From: Nocardioides salarius
GTDB taxonomy: Bacteria; Actinomycetota; Actinomycetes; Propionibacteriales; Nocardioidaceae
Assembly (NCBI RefSeq): GCF_016907435.1
Contig: NZ_JAFBBZ010000001.1
Span: 1,488,001-1,552,000, forward strand
Direction of reading: 5' to 3'
DNA length: 64,000 nt
The notes under the pieces were generated by a model, which saw only the letters and a list, made by a program, of their open reading frames with translations, was not told where the DNA came from and made no database searches. The position numbers were made by a program, and so were the translations under genes. Below are positions 1 to 8,594 of this stretch, one piece after another; position 1 is the first letter of the stretch; each line of letters opens with the position of its first letter.

Positions 1-138
1 ACCCGCGCGACAGCACCTCCGATGGGGTGCGCCGCGGTGGTGGCCATGAGTTAAGTATCTCAGGACCCACCGACAAAGCACCAGGTCAGAAGCCGTTTTC
101 CACAGGCAGATCGAAACTATTTTCGAGGAGTTCGAGTC

Positions 139-202
139 GGTGCGAAACTGACTGGTCGATGGTGCGAAAGCGACCGGTCGATGGTGCGAAACTGACTGCT
201 CG
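139..202. repeat. Three tandem 22-bp repeats
   Basis: Three head-to-tail copies begin ggtgcgaaa at 139, 161 and 183. Copies one and two are full length (22 nt, ending ggtcgat); copy three is slightly shorter and diverges at its end. Copy two differs from copy one at two or three positions. They lie just beyond the 3' end of the cueP-like gene in a stretch with no convincing gene. Short multiple terminal repeats like these are a feature of IS21-family ends, so a relic insertion-sequence end is one reading, but no transposase is present. Confidence 0.8.
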
Positions 203-230
203 GCCGGCCTCAGTAGCTGACGGAGCCGGA

Positions 231-833
231 TCAGGTCAGCTGCAGAGTCGTGACGCAGGTGGGGTCGTCGGGGTCCCGGGTGGTGATCGGCGCCGTCCCG
301 GTGCGCCCGTCGTGGGTGATCGTCAGGGTCGCGTCGAGGTCGCGCGGCACCCACAGGCCCACGAACCCGTTGTCGTAGGTCCGGCGGGTCTCGTCGACGA
401 GCACCTCGCCGTCGGCGGTGGTCAGCGTGACGTCGACTCTCTCGTCGCCCAGCTCACCGACGCAGGTGGTGAGGCTGTGGAAGTGGCACTCGTGGGTCTG
501 GTCCACGTAGGGCGCGACCGAGACGTAGACCTGGTCCTCCGGCATCGGCAGTCGCGCCTCGCGGCCCTGGTCGTCGGTGACCACGACGGCGTCCGGCTGC
601 ACGGAGGCCATCAGGTCGCCCGGCCGGTCGGCCAGGGCCATGGTGTCGAGCCGCTCGATGACCTCCGGGGCCTCGAGCCCCGCGAGGTCGTGGTCGGCCA
701 GCACCGCGGCCGCAGACGACGCAGAAGAGGAGGAGGGCTGCGCCTCCGGGCCGGATGCGCAGCCGGCGAGCAGCAGCCCGCAGGCCACCACCGCTGCAGC
801 GACGGACAGACGCGCTCTGGCAGGAGTCGACAT
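231..833 (-). CDS. cueP: CueP-like copper-binding lipoprotein
   Basis: Predicted periplasmic/extracytoplasmic copper-binding protein of the CueP family, 200 aa. A signal peptide ends in a lipobox (LAGC, lipidated Cys25), so the protein should be membrane anchored. The family motifs THECHFHSLTTC and DNGFVGLW are present. Cys116, Cys124 and Cys193 keep the spacing of the copper-liganding cysteines of Salmonella CueP (96, 104, 172 as I recall them). The ATG at 833 is chosen because a GGAG-type ribosome site precedes it and the signal peptide starts there; a longer reading would translate the upstream 12-bp repeats. The neighbours show no copper exporter, so regulation is unknown. Family assignment is fairly secure. 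Confidence 0.87.
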   Translation of the reverse strand: MSTPARARLSVAAAVVACGLLLAGCASGPEAQPSSSSASSAAAVLADHDLAGLEAPEVIERLDTMALADRPGDLMASVQPDAVVVTDDQGREARLPMPEDQVYVSVAPYVDQTHECHFHSLTTCVGELGDERVDVTLTTADGEVLVDETRRTYDNGFVGLWVPRDLDATLTITHDGRTGTAPITTRDPDDPTCVTTLQLT

Positions 834-893
834 GGGACCTCTCCGGACGATGGGTGGGGACGGCCCGCCCATCATCCCGCCCGCCCCCAAGGG

Positions 894-941
894 CATCGAC
901 CAGAGCATCGACCAGGGCATCGACCAGGGCATCGACGGGGC
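894..941. repeat. Four tandem 12-bp repeats
   Basis: Four consecutive units of the form catcgaccaggg lie at 894, 906, 918 and 930; the last one diverges. They sit between the start of the cueP-like gene and the stop of the luciferase-like oxidoreductase, both on the minus strand, so they are in the cueP 5' leader. A regulatory role is possible but nothing shows it. Confidence 0.8.
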
Positions 942-944
942 CCG

Positions 945-1835
945 CTACCCCATCCGTCGTACGACGTCGGCGGCGGCCGCGAGCTGGTCGCGGTCGCAGG
1001 AGGTCGGGATCAGCTGCACCTCGTCGCAGCCGAGGGCGGCGAACCCGCGCAGCGTCTCCTCGAGCTCAGCAGCGGTGCCGGCGAACCCGGTGGTGGGCGC
1101 CATGGCGTCGACGAGGGAGGCGGGCAGCCAGTTCATGTAGTGCCGCAGGTGGCGGTGCACCTGGGTGCGGGCGGCGCCGTCGCCGTCGTCGAGGGCGAAC
1201 CAGAACGACGTGGTCAGCCTCGGCGCCGGCCGCCCCGCCTCGGCCCACGACGACCGGGCCAGGTCGAAGAGCGACGCGACGGCGTCCACGTCGAGGTCGA
1301 GGGTGACGCCGGCGAGCCCGTCGGCCCAGGTGGCGGCGTGCTGCACGGTGCGTGGGCCCATGGTGCCGACGAGCACCGGCGGCCCACCCGCCTGCCCGGG
1401 CGGCGGCCCCACGGGCAGGGTCGCCTCGACGACCCGCTCCCCCGCCCACACCCGCCGCATCACGCCGACCCGCTCGGCCATCTCGCGCATCGTGCGGGTC
1501 GACAGGTCGGCGCCCGCGGCGCGGTAGTCCTCGTCGCGGCCGCCGACCCCGACCCCCACGGTGAGCCGCCCGCCGCAGAGCCGGTCGGCGGTGGCGAGCG
1601 CCTTGGCCAGCGGCACCGGCTCGTGCAGCTGCGGCACCAGCACGGTGAGCGCGATCGGCACGTCGGTGGTCCAGGCCGCCACCGCCCCGAGCAGGGTGAG
1701 CGTCTCGGGGTTGTCGAAGGCCAGCCGCTCGCCGAAGCACAGCGACGACCAGGGCCCGGTGTCGATGGCGCGCGCCCAGGCCTCGAGCGTGCCGGGCTCG
1801 GCCCACAGGTCGGGCTCCATCACGGGCAGCGTCAT
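945..1835 (-). CDS. Luciferase-like flavin-dependent oxidoreductase
   Basis: Cytoplasmic TIM-barrel oxidoreductase of the bacterial luciferase-like superfamily, 296 aa from the chosen start. Family hallmarks include the early GERLAFDNPETLT region, LTVGVGVGGRDEDYRAAG mid-protein and the C-terminal GCDEVQLIP strand. Many actinobacterial members use F420, others FMN; the cofactor cannot be fixed from sequence alone. ATG at 1835 is preferred because GGAG lies seven bases upstream; an in-frame start 15 codons earlier exists. It precedes the cueP-like gene on the same strand, 111 bp apart with repeats between them, so operon membership is doubtful. The substrate is unknown. Confidence 0.85.
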   Translation of the reverse strand: MTLPVMEPDLWAEPGTLEAWARAIDTGPWSSLCFGERLAFDNPETLTLLGAVAAWTTDVPIALTVLVPQLHEPVPLAKALATADRLCGGRLTVGVGVGGRDEDYRAAGADLSTRTMREMAERVGVMRRVWAGERVVEATLPVGPPPGQAGGPPVLVGTMGPRTVQHAATWADGLAGVTLDLDVDAVASLFDLARSSWAEAGRPAPRLTTSFWFALDDGDGAARTQVHRHLRHYMNWLPASLVDAMAPTTGFAGTAAELEETLRGFAALGCDEVQLIPTSCDRDQLAAAADVVRRMG

Positions 1836-1912
1836 GCCGATCTCCACGCCCGCACTCTCGCAGAGCAACCGGGCCGCCACAGCAGGTCGAGCGATCCCCT
1901 ACCCTGCCGAGG

Positions 1913-2728
1913 GTGGGTCGACGACGAGAGGCACCGGTCGCGGCGATCCTGGTCGCGCTGCTGGCGGTCGGGGTCGTGGGCGGCACCGGCTACGCCTGGT
2001 CGCGCTGGAACGACCAGGTCGCCACCGACACCGACGTCGAGTCGGTCGTCGACCCGGGCTCGCGCGACGAGCAGCTGCCCGATGCGCCGGGCCTGCCGAC
2101 CGCGGAGCCCGAGCCGGAGCCGGCGTACGAGCCGCCGACCTTCTCGACCCTGACCCCGACCGCCAACCGGCCCCGCCCGGTGCTGCTGCTGGTCGGCGAC
2201 GGCTGGGCGGCCGGTGACGGCGCCTCCGGCGACGACGCGTCGTACGCCGCTCGGCTGGGCAGCGACCTGGGCTGGGACGTGCGGGTGGTCGCCGAGCCCG
2301 GCGCGAGCTACCTCGCCGCGGGCGAGGCGGGTGCCACGGTCTCCGAGCTGTGGGCCGACGCCCCGCTCGCCGACATCGACCCCGACGCGGTGCTGGTGCA
2401 GGCCGACTACGCGGGCCCCGACCCCGACGTCGACGCGGTGACCCGGGCGATCTCCGAGCTGGGCGACCGGATCGCGGCCGACCTGCCGGGCGCGCCGGTG
2501 GTGGCGATCAGCTCGTTCCGCCCCGACGGCGTGAGCGCGAAGGACGAGACGGCGATGACGCGGGCGTGGCGTGCCTTCGACGGCACGCTGGTGCTGCGTC
2601 CGACCAGGCTGGGCTTCGCCGACCTGCCCACCGGCCCCGCCGGCAACCCCCTCGACGCGGGCCACGAGCTGATCGCGACCAGCCTCGAGGAGGCCTTCCG
2701 CGAGGCCGGGCTGGTGCCGGGCGGCTGA
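1913..2728 (+). CDS. Membrane-anchored SGNH-like protein
   Basis: A 271-aa protein with a GTG start, an N-terminal membrane segment at about residues 8-28, a Pro/Glu-rich linker (about 50-75) and an SGNH/GDSL-like fold. Block I reads LLLVGDGWAAGDG, with Gly97 where the catalytic Ser of GDS would be; the block V signature survives as D248-A-G-H251. No clear GxND block is visible. It is therefore probably an extracellular SGNH-like protein that either lacks hydrolase activity or uses another nucleophile. It stands alone on the plus strand between minus-strand genes. The fold assignment is moderate and the function unknown. Confidence 0.6.
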   Translation: MGRRREAPVAAILVALLAVGVVGGTGYAWSRWNDQVATDTDVESVVDPGSRDEQLPDAPGLPTAEPEPEPAYEPPTFSTLTPTANRPRPVLLLVGDGWAAGDGASGDDASYAARLGSDLGWDVRVVAEPGASYLAAGEAGATVSELWADAPLADIDPDAVLVQADYAGPDPDVDAVTRAISELGDRIAADLPGAPVVAISSFRPDGVSAKDETAMTRAWRAFDGTLVLRPTRLGFADLPTGPAGNPLDAGHELIATSLEEAFREAGLVPGG

Positions 2729-2732
2729 GCCG

Positions 2733-2978
2733 TCACGATCCCGCCGGGTCCCTCGGGTCCGCCGGCCCCGAGGGGTCGGGCTCCCAGCGCAGCAGGTCGC
2801 CGGGCTGGCAGTCGAGGACCTCGCAGAGCGCCTCGAGAGTGCTGAACCGCACGGCCTTGGCCCGCCCGTTCTTGAGCACCGCCAGGTTGGCGGGGGTGAT
2901 GCCGACCCGCTCGGCGAGCGTGCCGACGGCCATCTTGCGGCGCGCGAGCATCACGTCGATGTCGACGACGATCGGCAT
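2733..2978 (-). CDS. Small XRE-type HTH regulator
   Basis: An 81-aa DNA-binding protein that is almost entirely one XRE/Cro-CI helix-turn-helix: VGTLAERVGITPANLAVLKN followed by FSTLEALCEVLDCQPGDLLRW. It is close to the small YozG-type regulators. Its ATG overlaps the stop of the DUF2975 gene by one base (TGATG), so the two are translationally coupled. Pairing of a DUF2975 membrane protein with this kind of regulator is common in Gram-positive bacteria. It probably autoregulates the pair through the palindrome at 3515-3533; that is inferred from position only. Confidence 0.9.
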   Translation of the reverse strand: MPIVVDIDVMLARRKMAVGTLAERVGITPANLAVLKNGRAKAVRFSTLEALCEVLDCQPGDLLRWEPDPSGPADPRDPAGS

Positions 2979-3484
2979 CAGATGACCCCGTCGAGCTCGG
3001 CCTGCAGCCGCTTGGTCTCGTCGTCGAGCGCGACCGCCTGCGCCAGCAGGGTGCGCATCACGTAGACCACCAGCGCCACCCCGCCGGCCACCAGCGCCAG
3101 CCCGCAGACGATGCCGACGGCCCCGGGCGCGATCTCGTCGCCGGGCGTCGTGCGGTTGGCGTACGCCGCCAGCACGGCCAGCCCCAGCACCACCACGGCC
3201 CCGGCGCCGATGGCCGCGATCACGCGGTCGACGTGGCGGAAGGCCGCGAACGAGAAGACCGTGCCGTGGCGCACCATCGTCAGCAGCCGCCAGATCTCCA
3301 CCCCGATCACCTGGAGCGCGAGGACGCCCACGACGAGCAGCGCCACCAGCGGGATACGCAGGTCGGCGCGGTCCTCGCCGCGTTCGAGCCAGAGCTGGAA
3401 GCCCAGCAGCACCTGCACGCCCACCGACCCGACCAGGGCCAGCCCGATCACGCCCCGCAGGACCAGGACCACGCGTGTGTTCAT
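2978..3484 (-). CDS. DUF2975 membrane protein
   Basis: A 168-aa integral membrane protein with four hydrophobic segments (roughly residues 8-30, 43-65, 90-112 and 122-145) and a charged C-terminal tail. It matches the DUF2975 family, which is usually encoded next to a small XRE regulator as here. ATG at 3484 is chosen because the first membrane segment begins right after it and GGAG-like sequence precedes it; the upstream extension has Arg-rich non-coding character. The biochemical role of the family is not established. Confidence 0.85.
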   Translation of the reverse strand: MNTRVVLVLRGVIGLALVGSVGVQVLLGFQLWLERGEDRADLRIPLVALLVVGVLALQVIGVEIWRLLTMVRHGTVFSFAAFRHVDRVIAAIGAGAVVVLGLAVLAAYANRTTPGDEIAPGAVGIVCGLALVAGGVALVVYVMRTLLAQAVALDDETKRLQAELDGVI

Positions 3485-3514
3485 CGGAACACTCCTCTCG
3501 ACCAACAGCGGATA

Positions 3515-3533
3515 TCTATCGTAACTCGATAGA
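3515..3533. promoter_or_regulatory. Palindromic operator candidate for the XRE pair
   Basis: A perfect 7+5+7 inverted repeat, tctatcg-taact-cgataga, lies 31 bp upstream of the DUF2975 start in the region that must hold its promoter. AT-rich symmetric sites of this size are typical of XRE repressors. A -10-like tacgat sequence lies on the minus strand within it. Assignment to the downstream regulator is inference. Confidence 0.55.
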
Positions 3534-3714
3534 CGACGCCGATGCCAGGATCGCCGACCACGCAGCGACCGGTGCGCCGTGCACAAAAAGGCCCGTGAGG
3601 TTCGTCCCCAGCGCCGTAGGCGGTCGAGCGCCGCGTCCCTAGTGTCGTGGGTCACACCCCTCGGGGTGAGGCGGCCGTCCGGGCCGCCCACCCCCGATCC
3701 GCCTTGGAGGTCCG

Positions 3715-5190
3715 ATGCAGCTGGGCTACCTGCCGTGGGACGGCACGACGGCGCTCCGCGAGCGCCGTCACGAGATCGGTCTGCGCGACGACCGGGTCGA
3801 GCTGAGCTACGAGCAGTTCGAGACCCGGGTCGAGGCCTTCGCCGAGCAGCTCGCCGAGCAGGGGTTCGGGCGGGGCGCGGTCCTGGCGATCATGCTGCCC
3901 AACCGCGTCGAGCTGCTCGTGGCCATGTTCGCCGCGTGGCGCCTCGGCGGCGCCGCCACCCCGGTCAACCCGGTGTTCACCGCGCACGAGGCCGAGCACC
4001 AGCTGGGGGACTCCGGTGCCGCCGTGGTGGTCAACCTGGGGCCCGACGCGCCCTCCGACGGGCGGTGCACGATCCACGTCGACGACATGCGCACCGAGCG
4101 CCGGGGCGAGGCCGTGCGTCCTGTCGCGCTGGCCGGCGACGACCTCGCGCTGCTGATCTACACGAGCGGATCGACCGGCCACCCCAAGGGCGTGATGCTC
4201 GACCACACGCACGCCGAGGCGATGTCCCGCTCGATGGCCGAGCACCTCCGGCTGACCCACGACGACCACTGCATGCTCATCCTGCCCCTGTTCCACGTGA
4301 ACGCGATCATGGTCAGCGCGCTGGCCACGATGCGCTCCGGCGGCCAGCTCAGCGTGATCGGTCAGTTCTCGGCGCGGACCTTCTTCGACCGGGTCGAGCA
4401 GCTGCGCCCGACGTACTTCTCCGCGGTGCCGACCATCTACGCGGTCCTGGCCGCGCTGCCCGACGACGTCCGCCCCGACACCTCCTCGCTGCGCTTCGTC
4501 ATCTGCGGCGCCGCACCGGTGTCCCGCGAGCTGCTGGAGAGGTCCCAGGAGCGCTACGGCTTCACGATCGTCGAGGGGTACGGCCTCACCGAGGGCACCT
4601 GCGCCTCCGCGTGCAACCCGGTCGACGGCGTCCGCAAGCTCGGCACCGTCGGGCCGGCCCTGCCCGGTCAGCGGCTCGCCATCGGTGGCGCCGACGGCGA
4701 GCACCTGCCTCCCGGCGAGGTCGGCGAGGTGCTCATCTCCGGGCCCACCGTGATGCGCGGCTACCTCAACCGGCCCGAGGCCACCGCCGAGACCGTCGTC
4801 GACGGGTGGCTGCACACCGGCGACGTGGGTCATCTCGACGCGGACGGCTACCTCACGATCGTCGACCGCGTGAAGGACATGATCATCCGCGGCGGGGAGA
4901 ACATCTACCCCAAGGAGATCGAGGCGGTCCTGGCCGGTCTCGACGGTGTCCTCGAGGCCGCCGTCGTCGGCCGCGACGACGAGATGTACGGCGAGGTGCC
5001 CGTCGCCTACGTCAGCACCTACCCCGGCTCGGACCTCACCCAGGACGAGCTGCTCGACCACTGCCGCCGGCACCTGACGAGGGTGAAGGTGCCAGAGCGC
5101 ATCGAGATCATCGACGCCCTGCCCAGGAACCCCGTCGGGAAGATCGACAAGCCCACGTTGCGCCGCGCCCTGGGGGCCCTGCCCGCCTGA
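3715..5190 (+). CDS. Acyl-CoA synthetase (AMP-forming)
   Basis: A 491-aa class I adenylate-forming enzyme that activates a carboxylic acid through acyl-AMP to acyl-CoA. Visible motifs are the P-loop TSGSTGHPKG (150-159), YGLTEGT (289-295), GWLHTGD (364-370), DRVKDMIIRGGENIYPKEIE (384-403) and the C-terminal catalytic-lysine region NPVGKIDKPTLR. The start is secure: GGAGGT lies six bases upstream of ATG. It leads a plus-strand cluster with the DUF3556 protein and a phytoene-desaturase-like oxidoreductase. That suggests fatty-acid or hydrophobic-acid metabolism; the chain length is unknown. Confidence 0.93.
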   Translation: MQLGYLPWDGTTALRERRHEIGLRDDRVELSYEQFETRVEAFAEQLAEQGFGRGAVLAIMLPNRVELLVAMFAAWRLGGAATPVNPVFTAHEAEHQLGDSGAAVVVNLGPDAPSDGRCTIHVDDMRTERRGEAVRPVALAGDDLALLIYTSGSTGHPKGVMLDHTHAEAMSRSMAEHLRLTHDDHCMLILPLFHVNAIMVSALATMRSGGQLSVIGQFSARTFFDRVEQLRPTYFSAVPTIYAVLAALPDDVRPDTSSLRFVICGAAPVSRELLERSQERYGFTIVEGYGLTEGTCASACNPVDGVRKLGTVGPALPGQRLAIGGADGEHLPPGEVGEVLISGPTVMRGYLNRPEATAETVVDGWLHTGDVGHLDADGYLTIVDRVKDMIIRGGENIYPKEIEAVLAGLDGVLEAAVVGRDDEMYGEVPVAYVSTYPGSDLTQDELLDHCRRHLTRVKVPERIEIIDALPRNPVGKIDKPTLRRALGALPA

Positions 5191-5288
5191 GCGCACCACC
5201 GCCACCAGCACGACCAGCACGACCAGCACGACGGATGCAGCGCGAGGTCCTCGCGCTGGTTCCTCCTGCCCCGACGAAGGAGATCACT

Positions 5289-7157
5289 GTGGGATTCAAG
5301 ACAGCAGACATGCCGCCGGTGGACCCGGCCCACTACGAGGACATGCCGTTCATGGACCGCATGCGGATGCTCGCCACCCACTGGGCCGAGTACGGCTTCG
5401 GTGGCCCGAAGTCGAACCACATGCTCTACGTCTACAAGCTCGTCTTCTACGCCGTCGGCGGCGTGCTCGTCATCGCGCTGACCACCCCGGGCCTGGGCGG
5501 CCTCGGCAACCTCGCCGGGTGGTGGGGCGAGCCGATCGTCTACCAGAAGCTGATGGTCTGGACCGTGCTCTTCGAGATCGTCGGCCTCGCGTCGTCCTCG
5601 GGCCCGCTGGCCTTCAAGTTCAAGCCCTTCATCGGCGGCTTCCTCTACTGGTCGCGCCGCCACACGCTGCGCCTGCCCCCGTGGCCCGGCAAGGTCCCCT
5701 TCACGCGGGGCGACCACCGCACCCCCGTCGACGTCACCATCTACCTGGTCATCCTGGCGGTGCTCGGCTTCCTGATGGTGACCCCGGGCGCCGAGACCTC
5801 CGCGATGCCGGGCAGCGACGCCGGGCTGCTCCCGCAGTGGGGCCTGCTCGCCTACGTCGCCCTGATCATCGTGATGGGGCTGCGCGACAAGGTCGTCTTC
5901 CTCGCCGCCCGCTCCGAGCAGTACGTCGCGGTGATGTTCTTCTTCGGCGTCCTGTCCCACCACGTCGACATGATCCTGGCCGCCAAGATCGCCATGGTCT
6001 CCATCTGGCTCGGTGCCGGCATCTCCAAGTTCGGCCACCACTTCACCAACGTGGTCCCGCCCATGGTCAGCAACACCCCCTGGATCACCTCGCTGCGCTT
6101 CAAGCGCTCGCTCTACCGCGACTACCCGGAGGACCTGCGCCCGTCGAAGGTCTCGTGGGGCTTCGCCCACGTCGGCGGCACCGTCGTCGAGCTGGTGCTG
6201 CCGATGGTCCTGCTGTTCTCGACGAGCCCGACCCTGACCTGGCTGGCGATCGCCGGCATGATCGCCTTCCACGTCTTCATCACCTCCACGTTCCCGCTGG
6301 CCGTGCCGCTGGAGTGGAACATCTTCTTCATCTTCGCGGCGGCCTGGATCTTCGGCGGGTTCCCCGCCTGGGACGGCTACGCCGTCACCGACATCAGCTC
6401 GGCCTGGCTGCTGCTGCCGGTCGTGGCCGCCTTCGTGACCTTCCCGATCCTGGGCAACCTGCGACCCGACCTGGTCTCCTTCCTGCCCTCCATGCGCCAG
6501 TACGCCGGCAACTGGGCCTCGGCCACGTGGGCCTTCCGCGGCGACGAGGCGGAGAACAAGCTCAACACCCACCTGGTGAAGTACAACGCCAACCAGGTCG
6601 ACCAGCTGGCCGGCGCCTTCGGCAAGGACATCGCCGAGATCTTCATGCAGAAGGCGATGGCCTGGCGCACCATGCACAGCCAGGGCCGCGGCCTGATGTC
6701 GCTGATGATGCGCCACCTCGACCGGCTGGAGAACTACCGCATCCGCGAGGGAGAGTTCGTCTGCACGACCCTGGTGGGCTGGCAGTTCGGCGACGCCCAC
6801 CTGCACAACGAGGCGACGATCAGTGCCGTGCAGAAGCGCTGCCGGTTCGAGCCCGGCGAGTGCATCGTGGTGTGGGTGGAGTCCCAGCCGATCCACCGCT
6901 CGACCCAGGAGTACAAGGTCATCGACGCCGCCCTGGGTGTCGTCGAGCGGGGCACCTGGAACGTGCGCGAGGCGGTCGACGAGCAGCCCTGGCTGCCCAA
7001 CGGCCCCATCCCCCACACGGTGACGTGGCGGATGGCCGGCTACAAGCCGGCCGGGGACCACGTGCACCCGGTCGCGCAGGGTGCCGCCTCCGGGCGCACG
7101 GTGATCCCGGCACCCGTCGTCCCTGTCGCGCCGGCGGATGGCAGAGTCGAGGCGTGA
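5289..7157 (+). CDS. DUF3556 multi-pass membrane protein
   Basis: A 622-aa protein of the DUF3556 family known from mycobacteria and nocardioforms. The N-terminus (MGFKTADMPPVDPAHY) and the GFGGPKSNHMLYVYK region are typical. About ten hydrophobic segments occupy residues 50-410; the C-terminal third is soluble. GTG at 5289 is chosen because AAGGAG lies seven bases upstream and the family N-terminus starts there. It follows the acyl-CoA synthetase by 98 bp and overlaps the next gene by 4 bp (GTGA). The function is unknown; co-occurrence with lipid enzymes suggests a role in membrane lipid metabolism or transport. Confidence 0.85.
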   Translation: MGFKTADMPPVDPAHYEDMPFMDRMRMLATHWAEYGFGGPKSNHMLYVYKLVFYAVGGVLVIALTTPGLGGLGNLAGWWGEPIVYQKLMVWTVLFEIVGLASSSGPLAFKFKPFIGGFLYWSRRHTLRLPPWPGKVPFTRGDHRTPVDVTIYLVILAVLGFLMVTPGAETSAMPGSDAGLLPQWGLLAYVALIIVMGLRDKVVFLAARSEQYVAVMFFFGVLSHHVDMILAAKIAMVSIWLGAGISKFGHHFTNVVPPMVSNTPWITSLRFKRSLYRDYPEDLRPSKVSWGFAHVGGTVVELVLPMVLLFSTSPTLTWLAIAGMIAFHVFITSTFPLAVPLEWNIFFIFAAAWIFGGFPAWDGYAVTDISSAWLLLPVVAAFVTFPILGNLRPDLVSFLPSMRQYAGNWASATWAFRGDEAENKLNTHLVKYNANQVDQLAGAFGKDIAEIFMQKAMAWRTMHSQGRGLMSLMMRHLDRLENYRIREGEFVCTTLVGWQFGDAHLHNEATISAVQKRCRFEPGECIVVWVESQPIHRSTQEYKVIDAALGVVERGTWNVREAVDEQPWLPNGPIPHTVTWRMAGYKPAGDHVHPVAQGAASGRTVIPAPVVPVAPADGRVEA

Positions 7158-8569
7158 CCACCGCAGTCGTGGTCGGCAGCGGGCCCAACGGGCTCGCTGC
7201 CGCCCTCACCCTCGCCGCCGAGGGCGTGCAGGTGCGGGTGCTCGAGGCCGCCGACACCGTCGGCGGAGGCACCCGCACCAACGAGCTGACGGTGCCGGGC
7301 CTGCTGCACGACGAGTGCTCGGGCTTCCACCCGCTCGCGGTCGACACGCCCTTCTCGCGCCGCTTCGACCTGTCCGGCCACGGGCTGGAATGGCTGTGGC
7401 CCCAGGCGCAGTACGCCCACCCGCTCGACGGAGGTCGTGGAGCGGTGGCCTGGCGCTCGGTGGAGGACACCGCGGCCGGGCTCGGCGCCGACGGCAGGGC
7501 GTGGCGCTCGGTCTTCGGCTACCTGAGCGAGCAGTTCGGCGACATCGCCGAGGACTTCCTGCGCCCGATGCTGCACGTGCCGCGGCACCCCTTCAAGCTC
7601 GCCCGCTTCGGGCTGCTCTCCCTGCCACCGGCGGCGCTGACCGCTCGCCGCTGGTCCTCCGCCGAGGCCCGTGGCCTCTTCGGCGGCGTCGCCGCACACG
7701 CGATGCGCCCCTTCGGCTCCCCGGTGTCCTCGGCCATCGGGGTGGCGCTCGGCACCGCCGCGCACCGCTACGGCTGGCCGGTGGCCCGCGGCGGCTCGGC
7801 CTCGATCGCCACCGCCCTCACCTCGCTGCTCGCCGAGCACGGCGGCACGGTGGAGACGGGGGTGCGGGTCGAGTCGCTGGCCGAGCTCGACTCCCCCGAC
7901 ATCGTGATGCTCGACGTCGCTCCGGGCGCCGCGGTGCGCATCATCGGTGGCGCCATGCCGAGGCGCATCGCCAAGGCCCTGACCCGCTACCGGCACGGGC
8001 CGGGCGCGTTCAAGGTCGAGTTCGCCGTCGAGGGCGCGGTGCCCTGGCAGCACGAGCAGTCCCGGCTGGCGGGCACCGTGCACGTCGGGGGCAGCTTCGA
8101 GGAGATGGCCGCCGCGGAGTCCGAGGTGCACCGGGGCCGGATGCCCGAGCGGCCGTTCGTGCTCGTGGGCCAGCAGTTCGTGGCCGACCCCTCCCGTGCG
8201 CGTGGTGACACCGTCCCCGTCTACGCCTACGCCCACGTGCCGGCGGGCTACACCGGCGACGCGACGGCGGCGCTCGAGGCCCAGATCGAACGGTTCGCAC
8301 CCGGCTTCCGCGACCGCGTGGTGGCCAGGCACGTGCGGTCGACGCTCGAGATGGAGCAGCACAACCCCAACTACGTCGGGGGTGACGTGGTGACCGGCGC
8401 CAACGACGCGCTGCAGCTGGTCTTCCGACCACGTCCGGCCCTGGACCCCTACACCCTCGGGGTGCCGGGCGTGTACCTCTGCTCGGCGGCCACACCGCCG
8501 GGCGCGGGCGCGCACGGGATGGCCGGCTACAACGCCGCCCGTTCGGCGCTGGCACGGCTCGGGGCGTGA
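7154..8569 (+). CDS. NAD(P)/FAD oxidoreductase, phytoene-desaturase type
   Basis: A 471-aa flavoprotein with an N-terminal dinucleotide fold (VVVGSGPNGLAAALTLAAEG, GSGPNG at residues 8-13) and a second FAD signature near the C-terminus (GVPGVYLCSAATPPGAGAHG, then GYNAA). This layout matches the phytoene desaturase/CrtI-like and retinol-saturase-like family. The start is a GTG overlapping the stop of the DUF3556 gene by four bases, so expression is coupled. It likely saturates or desaturates a lipid or isoprenoid-like substrate; there are no carotenoid genes nearby, so carotenogenesis is not implied. Confidence 0.9.
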   Translation: MTTAVVVGSGPNGLAAALTLAAEGVQVRVLEAADTVGGGTRTNELTVPGLLHDECSGFHPLAVDTPFSRRFDLSGHGLEWLWPQAQYAHPLDGGRGAVAWRSVEDTAAGLGADGRAWRSVFGYLSEQFGDIAEDFLRPMLHVPRHPFKLARFGLLSLPPAALTARRWSSAEARGLFGGVAAHAMRPFGSPVSSAIGVALGTAAHRYGWPVARGGSASIATALTSLLAEHGGTVETGVRVESLAELDSPDIVMLDVAPGAAVRIIGGAMPRRIAKALTRYRHGPGAFKVEFAVEGAVPWQHEQSRLAGTVHVGGSFEEMAAAESEVHRGRMPERPFVLVGQQFVADPSRARGDTVPVYAYAHVPAGYTGDATAALEAQIERFAPGFRDRVVARHVRSTLEMEQHNPNYVGGDVVTGANDALQLVFRPRPALDPYTLGVPGVYLCSAATPPGAGAHGMAGYNAARSALARLGA

Positions 8570-8594
8570 GCGCGCAGCGATGGACGGAGCCCCC

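Noticed and set aside
27..2153. Very long open frame on the plus strand across cueP and the luciferase-like gene
   Set aside because: High-GC antisense shadow: low-complexity Arg/Pro/Gly protein, no domain, opposite to two recognised genes.
5019..7067. Long minus-strand frame opposite the DUF3556 gene
   Set aside because: Low-complexity His/Asp/Gly/Arg composition typical of shadow frames; the plus-strand frame has a recognised family.
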